NCBI GenBank assembly: GCA_947476045.1
Contig: CANJNZ010000007.1
Location: 1-64,000, forward strand
Length of the DNA: 64,000 nt
Direction of reading: 5' to 3'
Origin: Chthoniobacteraceae bacterium
Lineage (GTDB): Bacteria; Verrucomicrobiota; Verrucomicrobiia; Chthoniobacterales; Chthoniobacteraceae
A program made the translations under genes and the position numbers. The notes beneath the pieces were generated by a model that searched no databases, had not been told where the DNA came from, and saw nothing but the letters and a program-made list of their open reading frames with translations. Position 1 is the stretch's first letter, and each line of letters opens with the position of its first letter. Shown here piece after piece: positions 38,910-49,060 of the stretch.

Positions 38910-40253
38910 ATGAACGAACCATCCATCATCCCAGTCAATCGTCGTAGTTTTCTTCGTCGCAGCGGCGGCATCCTCAGCGGCGTCGCTCTTGCCGGCGCAC
39001 TCGATCCCGCGCGCTATGCACACGGCGCTTCTACGAGCGAGGAGTTGAAAATCGCGCTTGTTGGCTGCGGTGGACGCGGTAGCGGTGCGGCGAGTCAGGC
39101 ACTAAATACGAACGGCCTCGGCCCGGTGAAACTCGTCGCGATGGCCGACGTTTTTGAAGACCGCCTGCAAGGTGCGCTCAGCAATCTCAGCAAGCAGCAC
39201 AAGGATCATGTGAAGGTGGACAAGGAGAGCCAGTTCATCGGCTTCGACGCCTACAAAAAAGCCATCGCCATGGCGGATGTCGTCATCCTCACCACGCCTC
39301 CCGGCTTTCGCCCGATGATGTTCGAGGAAGCCATCGCGCAGGGCAAACACGTCTTCATGGAAAAGCCCGTCGCCACCGACGCCGCTGGTGTGAACCGCGT
39401 CCTCGCCGCCGCCAAGATTGCGAAGGAAAAGAACCTCAAAGTTGGTGTTGGCCTCCAGCGTCATCACTCGAAAGGCTACATTGAAACCATCAAGCGCATC
39501 CACGACGGAGCCATCGGCGACATCACCTCCGCGCGCTGCTACTGGAATGGCGCTACGCCGTGGTTGAAGAAACGTGCCGACCTTGAAAAAGCCGCCGGAC
39601 GCAAACTCACCGAAATGGAATACCAGATGCGCAACTGGTATTACTTCTCATGGATCTGCGGCGACCACATCGTCGAGCAGCACATCCACAACATTGACGT
39701 CATCAACTGGGTGAAAAAAGGATTCCCCGTGAAGGCATCGGGCATGGGCGGATGCGAGGTTCGCAAGGGTGAAGACTACGGTGAAATCTTTGACCACCAC
39801 GCCGTCGAATTTGAATACGCAGACGGCAGCCGTTGCTCCAGCTTCTGCCGCCACATCGTCGGCTGCTGGAACTCCGTCAGCGAACACGTCGTCGGAACAA
39901 AGGGGAAGAGCAGTGTGGATCGCCACGTCATCAGCCCCACCGGCGGCGACGCATGGCGCTTCGACGCCCGAGGTGAAAAGGACGCCTACCAAGTCGAACA
40001 CGACGATCTTTTCGACGCCATCCGCAACAACAAGGAATACAACGAAGCAGAACTCGGCGCGATGAGCACCGCCACCGCCATCCTCGGACGCGAGGCCACC
40101 TACAGCGGCGTCGAAGTGGAAATGGCCGCCTTCCTCAAGCGCAGCAGGTCCATCTTCCCGCCGAACCTCGCGTGGGACGCCGACATGCCCGTGAAGCCCG
40201 GCAAAGACGGCATCTACCCCCGCGCCGTCCCCGGACAATACAAGCCCGTCTAA
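38910..40253 (+). CDS. Tat-exported Gfo/Idh/MocA oxidoreductase
   Basis: RRSFLRRSGGILSG Tat motif; IALVGCGGRGSGAASQAL; HVFMEKPVATDAAGV. Confidence 0.92.
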   Translation: MNEPSIIPVNRRSFLRRSGGILSGVALAGALDPARYAHGASTSEELKIALVGCGGRGSGAASQALNTNGLGPVKLVAMADVFEDRLQGALSNLSKQHKDHVKVDKESQFIGFDAYKKAIAMADVVILTTPPGFRPMMFEEAIAQGKHVFMEKPVATDAAGVNRVLAAAKIAKEKNLKVGVGLQRHHSKGYIETIKRIHDGAIGDITSARCYWNGATPWLKKRADLEKAAGRKLTEMEYQMRNWYYFSWICGDHIVEQHIHNIDVINWVKKGFPVKASGMGGCEVRKGEDYGEIFDHHAVEFEYADGSRCSSFCRHIVGCWNSVSEHVVGTKGKSSVDRHVISPTGGDAWRFDARGEKDAYQVEHDDLFDAIRNNKEYNEAELGAMSTATAILGREATYSGVEVEMAAFLKRSRSIFPPNLAWDADMPVKPGKDGIYPRAVPGQYKPV

Positions 40254-40320
40254 AGACGAAGCGCGAAATTCATTCACGCCCCGCGCCAGCCCACGCTGAT
40301 GCGGGGCGTATTGTTTTCCT

Positions 40321-40881
40321 TTATCCCGCCCAGCGGTTTTGGAGTTCGAGGAGGCAGTCGCGTAGATTTCCGCGGTGGCGGTGAAAGATGGTTTCGTCGT
40401 CCGGGAGTTTACCACCTGTGAGGTCGCAGACGAGGGCGTCGAGGAGTTTGCGGGAGGTCTCGAGTTCGAGGGCGACCGGGAGGCGGCTTGTGCGCTGAAC
40501 GGTGACGATGAAGCCGGCGGCGTGGGTGGCTGCGGCGCGGACGGAGAGCCAGTGGCGGGTGGAGAGTTGTTCGCCGCCATCGAGGAGGATGAAGCCCGGG
40601 GCTTCCACTTCGCGGAGTTTATCGGCGAGGCGTTCTTTTTCCCTCATACTGCTTTCGGCGGGCAGGCGGAAGAGGACGGGCTGAAAGCCGCGTGCTTCGA
40701 GGTGGGGGATGAGTTGCTGGAGGAGGGTGGTTTTGCCAGTGCCGCTGCCGCCGACAATGCTGGCGCACCATTGATGAACTTCGATGCGCTGAATGAGGGT
40801 TTCCCAATTTACACCCGATGGAAAATGGAAGGGGAGGCTTTCGAGTTTGGAAGTGGCGAATGGGTTGTCGTTATCGGGCAC
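40321..40881 (-). CDS. Small P-loop (AAA-like) ATPase
   Basis: IVGGSGTGKTTLLQQLIPHLEARG; APGFILLDGGEQLS. Confidence 0.75.
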   Translation of the reverse strand: MPDNDNPFATSKLESLPFHFPSGVNWETLIQRIEVHQWCASIVGGSGTGKTTLLQQLIPHLEARGFQPVLFRLPAESSMREKERLADKLREVEAPGFILLDGGEQLSTRHWLSVRAAATHAAGFIVTVQRTSRLPVALELETSRKLLDALVCDLTGGKLPDDETIFHRHRGNLRDCLLELQNRWAG

Positions 40882-40955
40882 AGTGTAATGGTGACGTGTA
40901 GTGTGGCGATATGGGAGAAGAAAGTGCGGGCTGGTGGGGAGGGTGGTGATTGCGG

Positions 40956-41975
40956 CTACTCGGCGCCGATGGGCCTGGGCTTTGTTTTGGCGTCGAGGGC
41001 TGGCGTGGCGATGATGGCGCTTGCCGGTGTGTTTTTGGAGGGCGTGGGATTTTTTGCGGGGGTGGGGTTTGGTAATGGAGAGGTGGGTTTTTCTGTGACT
41101 GGCTTGGGCTCGGGGAGGAGGGGAGCTTCTTCGGGGAGGTCTGGGATTTTTCTCCGGGTGACGATGAGGGGTTTTGGGGGAGAGAGTGTGGGTTTGGCTG
41201 CGGCGGAGGGTGCAGTTTGTGGAGTTTCGGCTTGCGGCTTTGCGGGCGGTGGATCGGAGGAGAGTTTTAGCGGCGGGGCTGCGATGGGCGCGCTGGGCTC
41301 TTCGAGGATGTGGGGTTTGTTGTCGCGTTTTTCGACGAGGGTCAGTTGCAGTGCGATGACGACTTGGAGTTTCGGGTCCTTAAACTCCGGGGCATCACGC
41401 AGGCTGTGAAAACGTTTACCGGCATCCTCCCAATGCGAGAGGCGTCGCTCGATTTCGCCGCCGAGGAGTGCGGTGTTGATGTAGTGGCGGTCGCCGGGCT
41501 TCATGGTGGAGAATGCGGCGTTGATTTTGTCGAGGGCGCGGGCGAGGTAGCGCAGGTTGAGAGCCTCCTTTTCCTCCACCTGCCACGATGCGCGCAGGTA
41601 GCTCTGGCCGATGAAAAGCGGCGGGGCTTTGAGGAATTCCTGAATTTGTGCGAGGCAGAAATACGTGGGGCTTTTTGCTGCGATCATCTGGTAGTCGGGG
41701 CTGAGGACGAAGGGTTTGATTTTCTCCGCGAGTTGTTCGGGAAATTCGTCGAGGAACATGACGAAGCGGCATTTCGGGCACTGCGGGAGTGTGCGCGGCT
41801 CGACGACGTCGCCGAGTTCCCTGCGGTCGAGGCGCATTCCGCGCGGGTTTGAGGAGGTTTCGATGCGTTGTTTCCAATGGTGTCCGTCAATCGGGCAGGT
41901 GAACTCCTGTTCGAGTGAGTTCACGGCGCGGGCGTTGATGGTGAGTGTAAGGATGAAGACGAGCAGCAACTTCAT
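40956..41975 (-). CDS. Secreted protein with two CPxC/CP-type motifs and proline-rich C-terminus
   Basis: Signal peptide; FTCPIDGHHW...LPQCPKCRFVMFLDEF; P/K-rich tail. Confidence 0.65.
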   Translation of the reverse strand: MKLLLVFILTLTINARAVNSLEQEFTCPIDGHHWKQRIETSSNPRGMRLDRRELGDVVEPRTLPQCPKCRFVMFLDEFPEQLAEKIKPFVLSPDYQMIAAKSPTYFCLAQIQEFLKAPPLFIGQSYLRASWQVEEKEALNLRYLARALDKINAAFSTMKPGDRHYINTALLGGEIERRLSHWEDAGKRFHSLRDAPEFKDPKLQVVIALQLTLVEKRDNKPHILEEPSAPIAAPPLKLSSDPPPAKPQAETPQTAPSAAAKPTLSPPKPLIVTRRKIPDLPEEAPLLPEPKPVTEKPTSPLPNPTPAKNPTPSKNTPASAIIATPALDAKTKPRPIGAE

Positions 41976-42056
41976 ACCGGGACACTGGCAAATGTCGCGA
42001 TGGAGGTAAAGGAAGACGCAGGAGAGATTTTGAAAGCCGGATCTGCCCGTCGCGAT

Positions 42057-42812
42057 TTACGCTGCGCGTCCCTGTATCTCGTCGTGGCTCTGGGCGACCT
42101 CGAGGAGGAGCGACTGCCAGTTGGAGCGGATGCTGCGGGGCGGCGGGGTGCTGTCGTGGACATCGGCCACGCGACCGCTTTTCCAACTGACCATTTCCTC
42201 AAAGGCTTCGTAGCCGATGAGTGTTTCGTCATTTGCTGTGCGGAGGACGGCATGGATGATGTCGCCCTTTTCAAAAAACACGCGACCGGTGCCGCGCGAG
42301 TTGCTGAATTCCAGAATGCTTGTGGAGCCGCTTATGCACTTGAGCTGGATGATGTCCATCGGGGTGAGCCCGCTGAGCGTGGCGCGGAAGTTTGAAATGT
42401 CGGTCGCGGACTGGTCGTCCCAACCCAGCATTTGCTTCACTGAATTGACGAGTTTTTCACGTTGGACCGGCTTGGAAAGGAGCTGGACGATGCCGAGTTG
42501 TTCGGCGCGCGCACGCTGCTCCTCGGTGGGAGTGGCGGTGACGATGATGGCGGTCGCCTGTGGGTGCATGATCGCGGCTTCGCATAGAAAATCAATGCCG
42601 TCGCCGTCGGGCAGACCGATGTCCACAATGAACAGGTCGATGGTCTTGTCCGCGATGATTTCGCGAGCCTGCGCGAGCGAACCAGCTGTGAAGAGCGTGT
42701 AAGGCTTCGGCAGCGAGCAAAGGGCGTTGCGCACGATGAACTGCACTGTCGTCACGTCTTCGAGCAGTAGAATGTTGGCTGGTTTGGCACTCATCGAGAT
42801 TGATAATAGCAT
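42057..42812 (-). CDS. Response regulator REC-DUF4388-type protein
   Basis: ILLLEDVTTVQFIVRNAL...DLFIVDIGLPDGDGIDFL...LLSKPVQREKL; ATLSGLTPMDIIQLKCISGSTSILEF. Confidence 0.88.
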   Translation of the reverse strand: MLLSISMSAKPANILLLEDVTTVQFIVRNALCSLPKPYTLFTAGSLAQAREIIADKTIDLFIVDIGLPDGDGIDFLCEAAIMHPQATAIIVTATPTEEQRARAEQLGIVQLLSKPVQREKLVNSVKQMLGWDDQSATDISNFRATLSGLTPMDIIQLKCISGSTSILEFSNSRGTGRVFFEKGDIIHAVLRTANDETLIGYEAFEEMVSWKSGRVADVHDSTPPPRSIRSNWQSLLLEVAQSHDEIQGRAA

Positions 42813-42872
42813 AGCCCTTGCCAGCGGACTGATCTCGTTGCGTGTTTTTGAAAAAAACTAGAAAATCCCCAG

Positions 42873-43607
42873 CTATGGGATGACGTAACCTTGGTCCGCC
42901 TGACTCGCGTCCATCAAAAGCGACTGCCAGCTCTTGTGAATGGAGCGCTCAATCTTCCCTGCCTGGGGAACTTCGCGCACGTTGCCCGAGCGCCAGCTCA
43001 CGATTGCCGAGAATGCGTCCAGCCCCATGTGGCATCCACCTGCCTGCTCGCACTCGGCGTGGATGACTTCGCCGTCGTCGAACCACACGAGCCCGAACCG
43101 GTCGTCATTGCTGAATTCGATCACGCCCGTCGCGCGGGACATGCATTTGAGTTGGATGATATCTGCGGGGGAGAGACCGCCGATGGTGGCCTCAAAGCCT
43201 TTGTTCTTCTCCGCGCCGTCCTCGGTGCTGCCGGGCGTGAGCAGGCGTGTTACGATGTCGAGCAGTGTTTTCCGCTGGAGAGGCTTTGGCAGGAAATTGA
43301 GCACGCCGAGCGCCCGGGCGCGATCGCGGTAGGATTCGTGTGGCGTGGATGTGATGATGAGTGCGCGCGCCGAAGGATGCACGGCGGACATGGCGCACAG
43401 AAAATCAATGCCGTCGCCATCGGGCAGACCGATATCGACGATGAAAAGGTCAATGATTTCCCTGTCGGCTATGTTCATCGCCTCTTCGACGCGCTTTGCG
43501 ACGAGGAGTTGATGCGGTATTTCCAGCGAGCCCAGAACGTCCCTGATGTAATTTTGAACAGTCCGGGTGTCTTCGAGGAGAAGGATATTTGGATGGTCGG
43601 TGGGCAT
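42873..43607 (-). CDS. Response regulator REC-DUF4388-type protein (paralog of 42057-42812)
   Basis: ILLLEDTRTVQNYIRDVL...DLFIVDIGLPDGDGIDFL; ATIGGLSPADIIQLKCMSRATGVIEF. Confidence 0.88.
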   Translation of the reverse strand: MPTDHPNILLLEDTRTVQNYIRDVLGSLEIPHQLLVAKRVEEAMNIADREIIDLFIVDIGLPDGDGIDFLCAMSAVHPSARALIITSTPHESYRDRARALGVLNFLPKPLQRKTLLDIVTRLLTPGSTEDGAEKNKGFEATIGGLSPADIIQLKCMSRATGVIEFSNDDRFGLVWFDDGEVIHAECEQAGGCHMGLDAFSAIVSWRSGNVREVPQAGKIERSIHKSWQSLLMDASQADQGYVIP

Positions 43608-43622
43608 GGCGAAAGTGATCGG

Positions 43623-46149
43623 TTACGCAGCCTGGGCTGTCGGTGCGGCCAGGAAACGCTCCAGGTTTGTTAGCAAGTCAAATACCGTGCGGAGCAGTTC
43701 CGCCACCTGGTCGGCAAGCAGTTCAGTTTTGCCCTCCCTTGCCGTCTCCTCCACCCGCTTTGCGGCTGCGTAGGCGGCGGGCGCATGGAAAACACCCACG
43801 ATGCCTTTGATGGCGTGTGCGGTGCGGCGGACCTTTTCGCAGTTATCCGAGGAGATACCGTCGGAAAGTGCGGTGATCAGTTCGGGCAGGTCTTCGTCGC
43901 GTGAGTCGCGGAGAAGACCGGCGATGGTGTCGCGATTGCCGTTCACGCTGGCGAGCAATTCGGCGACGTTAAATGGGAGATGGGCATCCGATGCCTGAGT
44001 AGGCCTTACTGCCAGAGGGGTGACTTGCGTGTGTGCGACGGGACGCAGGCCGGGGATGACGCTCTCGATGGTGGAAAGCAGTTCATGTTCGCGGACGGGT
44101 TTGCCGAGGTATCCATCCATTCCGGCGGCGAGGCATTCTTCACGCGCACCCTTGAGCACGTTGGCGGTGATGGCGACGATGGGGATGCGCTTCTCACCGT
44201 TTTCCTTTTTGCGAATGGTCTGTGTGGCGGTGATGCCGTCCATTTTGGGCATTTGCAGATCCATGAAAATCAGATCGAAAGGGTCGCGTGAAACTCTTTG
44301 GACGGCCTCCTCCCCATCTTCAGCACCGACCACGATATGGCCCCATGCTTCGAGATGGGTGCGGACGATGCGTTGGTTGGTCGCATTATCCTCCGCCACG
44401 AGCACGCGCAGACGGCGGCCATGCGGAGCCTCGCCGGGTGCGGAGGCGGCGGGAGCCGATGTGCTGGCCAGTTGCGGATTGAGTGCATTTTCCAGCGCAA
44501 GGCGGAGCTTGCGCGCCCTTGCCGGTTTGATGAGTTGCGCGCAAGCCGCCATCGCGGCGGGCGTTTCCTCGCGCCGTGCGGCGGAGTGCAGCAGCATGAG
44601 TTTCGGCGCACAGGGTGAAAGCGATGGGAGCCTCTGCGCAATCTCGATGCCGCCGCTTGCAGCGTGGAATGTATCGGCGATGACAAAATCAAATGGCGCC
44701 GGGCTCTTTAAAGCGGTCTCGATGTGCAGCAGTGCCGTGGCTGCCTTGTCGGCAGTCTCCACCACCATGCCCCAAGCGAGCAGCGACTCTGCGAGCAGTT
44801 TTGCGTTTCTTTCGCACGCATCCACCACGAGGACGTGCCTGCCGGCAAGCGCCACATTATTATCCACTGAAAGCGCCGGGCCCACACCAAAGCGTGCGCG
44901 GAATTGAAACTCGCTACCCTTGCCCTGCTCGCTCTGCACGCTAATCCAGCCGCCCATGAGCTGCACGAGTTGCTTGCAAATCGCCAGGCCGAGACCCGTG
45001 CCGCCGAAGCGCCGGGTTGTCGAATTATCCGCCTGTGTAAATGCATCGAAAATTGCCTCGCGCTTGCCGCTGTCAATCCCGCAGCCGGTGTCGCTCACCG
45101 TGAATCGAAGCATGGTTTCGATCTCGTTGATTTGAGAAACCTCCGCGCCCACCACGACTTCGCCTTGCGAAGTGAAACGCAGTGCATTGCTCACCAGATT
45201 GAGCACCACCTGCCGGAGCCGGTAGGGGTCGCCGACGAGGGCGTCGGGCACATCGGGACGCACATCCAGCATCAGTTCGATTCCCTTCTGAGTGGCAGCG
45301 CCCTGCATACGTGGCGAGGGCGTCCTCCAGCACGTCGCGCAGGCCGAAATCAATCACTTCCAGCTCCAGCTTGCCGGCTTCGATTTTCGAGAAATCCAGA
45401 ATGTCATTCAGCAAATCCAGCAGTCCTTCCGCAGAACTGTTCACGGTCTCCACGTAGTCACGCTGGGCATCCAGCGATGTCTTGAGCGCTAGCTCCGTCA
45501 TACCGATGATGCCATTGATGGGCGTGCGGATTTCATGGCTCATCACGGCGAGAAAATTGCGCTTGGCGAGGTTTGCAGCGCCTGCCTGTTCCGCGAGATT
45601 GCGCACCTTTGCGCCCGCCGCTTCCAGTTCCATGTTCGTCTGTGCCAGTCGCTCATTGGAGAGCACCAGCGCCATGTTTCCTTGAATCAGTTTTTGCCGG
45701 TCATGTCTGCCTGCCTCCAGCATTTTTTGAAGTGCCGACGCCAGCGCCTCGATTTCATCACTATGCGAATTAAACGAAACAGGTGCGGTGCCATCCGGTG
45801 TCGTAATCGCCCCGACGAGATCGCCGAGGCGGCGTAGGGAGTCGGAAATATCCCTCAAAATCTGACGTCCAATCAAGGCTGCCATCAACAGCCCCAGCAC
45901 CTGGACAATCACGGTCCAGCACATCAGCGAGGTTATCATTCCTCTTTCGATGCTCGCAGGCCCCGTTGGTTTGAGGCGGAGCAGGAGGATGAGAGTCGGC
46001 AGCAGCCCCGCAGCGATACACAGAAGGCCGCACAACCGCAGCTTTTGTTGCACCTTGAGGGCACGCACGACGCGCAGCAGGAACGGCACTTGGGCCGCCT
46101 TGCTCGGTTCTTGCGCCGGCACGGGCTTGGGCTGTGTTTCGTGATCCAA
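43623..46149 (-). pseudogene. Hybrid histidine kinase (TM-HAMP-like-HisKA-HATPase-pseudoREC-REC-HPt) split by a frameshift near 45301
   Basis: 5' ORF 45073-46149 has [20 protein letters not shown]; 3' ORF 43623-45353 has [61 protein letters not shown]. Confidence 0.88.
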
Positions 46150-46202
46150 AATACTCGCGGGTTTCCATTTGTAAGAGCAAAGCCCGCGCCCTCATCCCGG
46201 AA

Positions 46203-46242
46203 GAAAAAAGTGAGGGCGCCCGTGGTTTCCCACGAGCGCCCC
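46203..46242 (-). terminator. Rho-independent terminator of rnpB
   Basis: Minus strand GGGCGCTCGTGG-GAAA-CCACGGGCGCCC (12-bp stem with one G-U) followed by TCACTTTTTTC. Confidence 0.85.
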
Positions 46243-46248
46243 GTTTGT

Positions 46249-46649
46249 GGACGATCCTAAGCCGGATTTTGTGCTCCGGTGCTTGCGCACCGTGCGGCGG
46301 TCATTTCTCTCCCCGACTTGCGCCGGGGCCCCGCCGAAGCGAGGGGCGACTATTACCCGGGGGCTGCCAGCTTTCGCCGGCGGCCAGGCGCCATACCCCC
46401 TGTTCTGTCTTGCACCGCAGGAGGTTTATCGTGCCCCGCGTGTCACCACGCGGGCGGTGGGCTTTTACCCCGCCTTTTCACCCTTACCCGAAGCAGCACG
46501 AGGCTGCGCCGGGCGGTCTATTTTCTGTGACACTGTCTGTCGCCCCCGGCTTTCGCCGGAAACGCCCGCGGCTTCTCCGCGGCCTGCTGCCATGGTGGTG
46601 TCCGGACTTTCCTCTCGCGGGCAATGCCGCGAGCGACCGCCGATCTTCC
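46249..46649 (-). ncRNA. rnpB: RNase P RNA, bacterial type A-like
   Basis: Minus strand has GAGAGGAAAGTCCGGACACCACCATGGCAGCAGG, CACAGAAAATAGACCGCC, AAGGGTGAAAAGGCGGGGTAAAAGCCCACCGC, CGATAAACCTCCTGCGGTGCAAGACAGAACAG and ACAAAATCCGGCTTAGGATC; P1-like pairing GGAAGATC/GATCGTCC sets the ends. Confidence 0.95.
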
Positions 46650-46656
46650 GCCGCCG

Positions 46657-46684
46657 ACTATAAGGGCGCGAACAAATCGCGCAA
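46657..46684 (-). promoter_or_regulatory. Candidate rnpB promoter
   Basis: Minus strand TTGCGC, 16-nt spacer, TATAGT, just upstream of the inferred 5' end. Confidence 0.55.
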
Positions 46685-46812
46685 GCCTGTGCAAAGAAGA
46701 GACGAGACTGTGCACAGGGCGGCGTAGTTCTGACTTTAAAAAACACCATCTATCTGCATCTTCACTTTTGTTTTGGAACAGAAAATGGAACGTTCAAATT
46801 CACTCGGCTCCC

Positions 46813-48894
46813 ATGAATTCCGCACTACGCACGCTGCTTGACCATTCTACGTTTCACCTCGGTGCCCTCCGCGAAGTGGGGGCGCTGCTCCCGGCCTCGG
46901 ATGAGGAACTGAGCACGGTCATCACAGAAACGATCGCGGCGGGGGATCAAATGGGCTTTCTGCTCGTGATCACGGCGGCTCTGGACGCCGGGCGCCGGGT
47001 GGACGCATCGCATTTGGTAAAAGGCACCGCCCTCGCGAATGATCCGAACCGTCTCGGCAATCTCGCATGGAAGATGGAGGGCGATGTGCCGGGCGCGCTC
47101 ATGGCCGCGATCCATCTCGGCGGGATATCTCGCGACATGCACGCGGGGGCACTGTTCATTGTGGCTGCGTGGTGTGCGGAGAGGCGCAGCGGGGAACTGC
47201 CTGCGGAGTTTGCAGCGGAGGCCCGTCAGTTGGCCCGGCATAAAGAGCTGCCGGACGTAGCGCTCGGCTATCTGGGGGCGATCGTGCTGACGGTGCCGGA
47301 CGAAGGCCTTCTCGCCGTGATTTCCAAAAGCTACCCGCGCCTTCTCGATAATGCCATCCAGCCAGCCACAAGAAAAATAGCCGACGCCTTTTTGAGTATG
47401 TTTGCCGGCCCGGTCACGGGCTTCGCACACCCCACGCCACCCAAGGCCGTTGCCCAGGGCCGACCCATGCGCCGCGCGGTGGAAAAGATCAGCCGCAATG
47501 ACCTGTGCCACTGCGGGAGCGGACGGAAATACAAACGCTGCTGCTTTGAAAAGGATCAGGAGCGGTTGCACTTGTCCACGGAGGTCGCGGGACACACACG
47601 CGCCGAGTTGCGTGACGACCCCGAGGCCGGGCTGACGGAGTCGCGCCTCATGAGGCTCCAGCCTTTTGAACTGGTCCGCATCGATCCCCGCAAAGTCCCG
47701 GAAAACCTGCGGAGTTGCTATATCACGCACGCCGTTGGATTCAGGCTATGGGAACGCGCTGTGGAATTTTTCGAGGTGGTCGAGTGGGACGAAGAACGCC
47801 AGGACGACTGGCATTTTCTGACCTACTTCCTCATGCACGAGCAGCTCAAGGATCTCGCCGTGCGTGCAGTCGCAGCGCGGGCCCGGCACGAGCCAGTGGA
47901 CGACCTGCGCCTCGGCATCCAGCTCCTCATCGCTCGCGACGATCCTGCCGAGGAACTGAGGGTGCTCGACGCCACTGCCGATGCCATTCTTCACGAAACA
48001 GACGCGGAGGCGCTCAATAAACTGGGCAACGGCATCCTCTGCTCCCGCCACACCGCGCTCGGCATTCTCATCTGCCGCAGTCTCATCGCCATGCTGCCGC
48101 CTGAGCAATCCAGCTTCCTTCTCAAAGAGATCCTCACAGCGCGCGACAAGCTGAACCTCCCGCCCGACGACCCCTTCAGCGACGTGCATGAACGCCGGCT
48201 TGCCGAGCACACACCGGATGAAGGTGCAGACGCCGCCGCCCTGCGCACCGCCCGCAAACGCCTCGATGCCAAAGCCGCCGAAGTCCGCCAGTTGAACGAA
48301 GAGATTGACCGCCAGCGCCGTGCCATGGAACGTCTGGAAAAGAAAAACGGAGCCGCCCCCGTTCCCGCGCAAACCACATCCACCGACGAAGCCGGGCTGC
48401 GTGAAATGCGGATCAAGCTCGCCGAACTCAAAGTCAACCTTCACGAGCGCACGGCGGAGCGCACCTCCCTCCGGCACGATTTGGAAAAGGCGCAAAAAGA
48501 ACTCGAAACACTCCGCCAGACCCAGAGCGCTCCCGCCCACGCAAGCGACGCAACCACCGACGACGAAGCGGCCCATTACCTGCCCGAACAGCCCGCTGGC
48601 AACCAGCCGCTGCGACTCGTGGAGTTTCCCCACAAGTTCCGCGAAACACTCGAGGACTTCCCCCGGCAGGCCGCCCGAGCCGCGCTCGCCATGATCGGGC
48701 GGCTCGCAGGCGGAGAGCCTGCCGCTTTCGTTGGCGTCGTCCCCCTCAAAGCCTGCCCCGGCATCTTCCGCCAGCGCATCGGCAGCGAACACCGCCTCTT
48801 GTTCCGTCTCCTGCCCGACCGCGTGCAAATCGTGGACCTCATCAACCGCCGCGATCTCGACCGCAAAATCAAGAGCCTTCAGGCCTCAGGATAG
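46813..48894 (+). CDS. SEC-C motif protein with coiled coil and C-terminal RelE/ParE-like domain
   Basis: SRNDLCHCGSGRKYKRCCFEK (SEC-C); C-terminus VPLKACPGIFRQRIGSEHRLLFRLLPDRVQIVDLINRRDLDRKI. Confidence 0.75.
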   Translation: MNSALRTLLDHSTFHLGALREVGALLPASDEELSTVITETIAAGDQMGFLLVITAALDAGRRVDASHLVKGTALANDPNRLGNLAWKMEGDVPGALMAAIHLGGISRDMHAGALFIVAAWCAERRSGELPAEFAAEARQLARHKELPDVALGYLGAIVLTVPDEGLLAVISKSYPRLLDNAIQPATRKIADAFLSMFAGPVTGFAHPTPPKAVAQGRPMRRAVEKISRNDLCHCGSGRKYKRCCFEKDQERLHLSTEVAGHTRAELRDDPEAGLTESRLMRLQPFELVRIDPRKVPENLRSCYITHAVGFRLWERAVEFFEVVEWDEERQDDWHFLTYFLMHEQLKDLAVRAVAARARHEPVDDLRLGIQLLIARDDPAEELRVLDATADAILHETDAEALNKLGNGILCSRHTALGILICRSLIAMLPPEQSSFLLKEILTARDKLNLPPDDPFSDVHERRLAEHTPDEGADAAALRTARKRLDAKAAEVRQLNEEIDRQRRAMERLEKKNGAAPVPAQTTSTDEAGLREMRIKLAELKVNLHERTAERTSLRHDLEKAQKELETLRQTQSAPAHASDATTDDEAAHYLPEQPAGNQPLRLVEFPHKFRETLEDFPRQAARAALAMIGRLAGGEPAAFVGVVPLKACPGIFRQRIGSEHRLLFRLLPDRVQIVDLINRRDLDRKIKSLQASG

Positions 48895-49060
48895 GGCACG
48901 CGGAAAGCGGGCTCGAAAGAACATAGAGGCTGCTCGGCGAAGTGTAGCACACCGCAGATAGTCGAAAGTAAACATCCAGTCGCAGACGGCCTGTATGGGT
49001 GCGGCGATAAACTTTCCCCACACCCTCGTCTTGTATATGTGGGCAGTCATCCGCCTGCGC

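Noticed and set aside
45073-45353. Programmed ribosomal frameshift in the histidine kinase
   Set aside because: No clear slippery heptamer with a downstream structure was seen; a simple +1 C in a short run is the more economical explanation, but I cannot exclude it.
46134-46727. ORFs 46134..46727, 46247..46663, 46279..46530 and minus-strand ORFs in the same place
   Set aside because: They lie over RNase P RNA; no protein family similarity.
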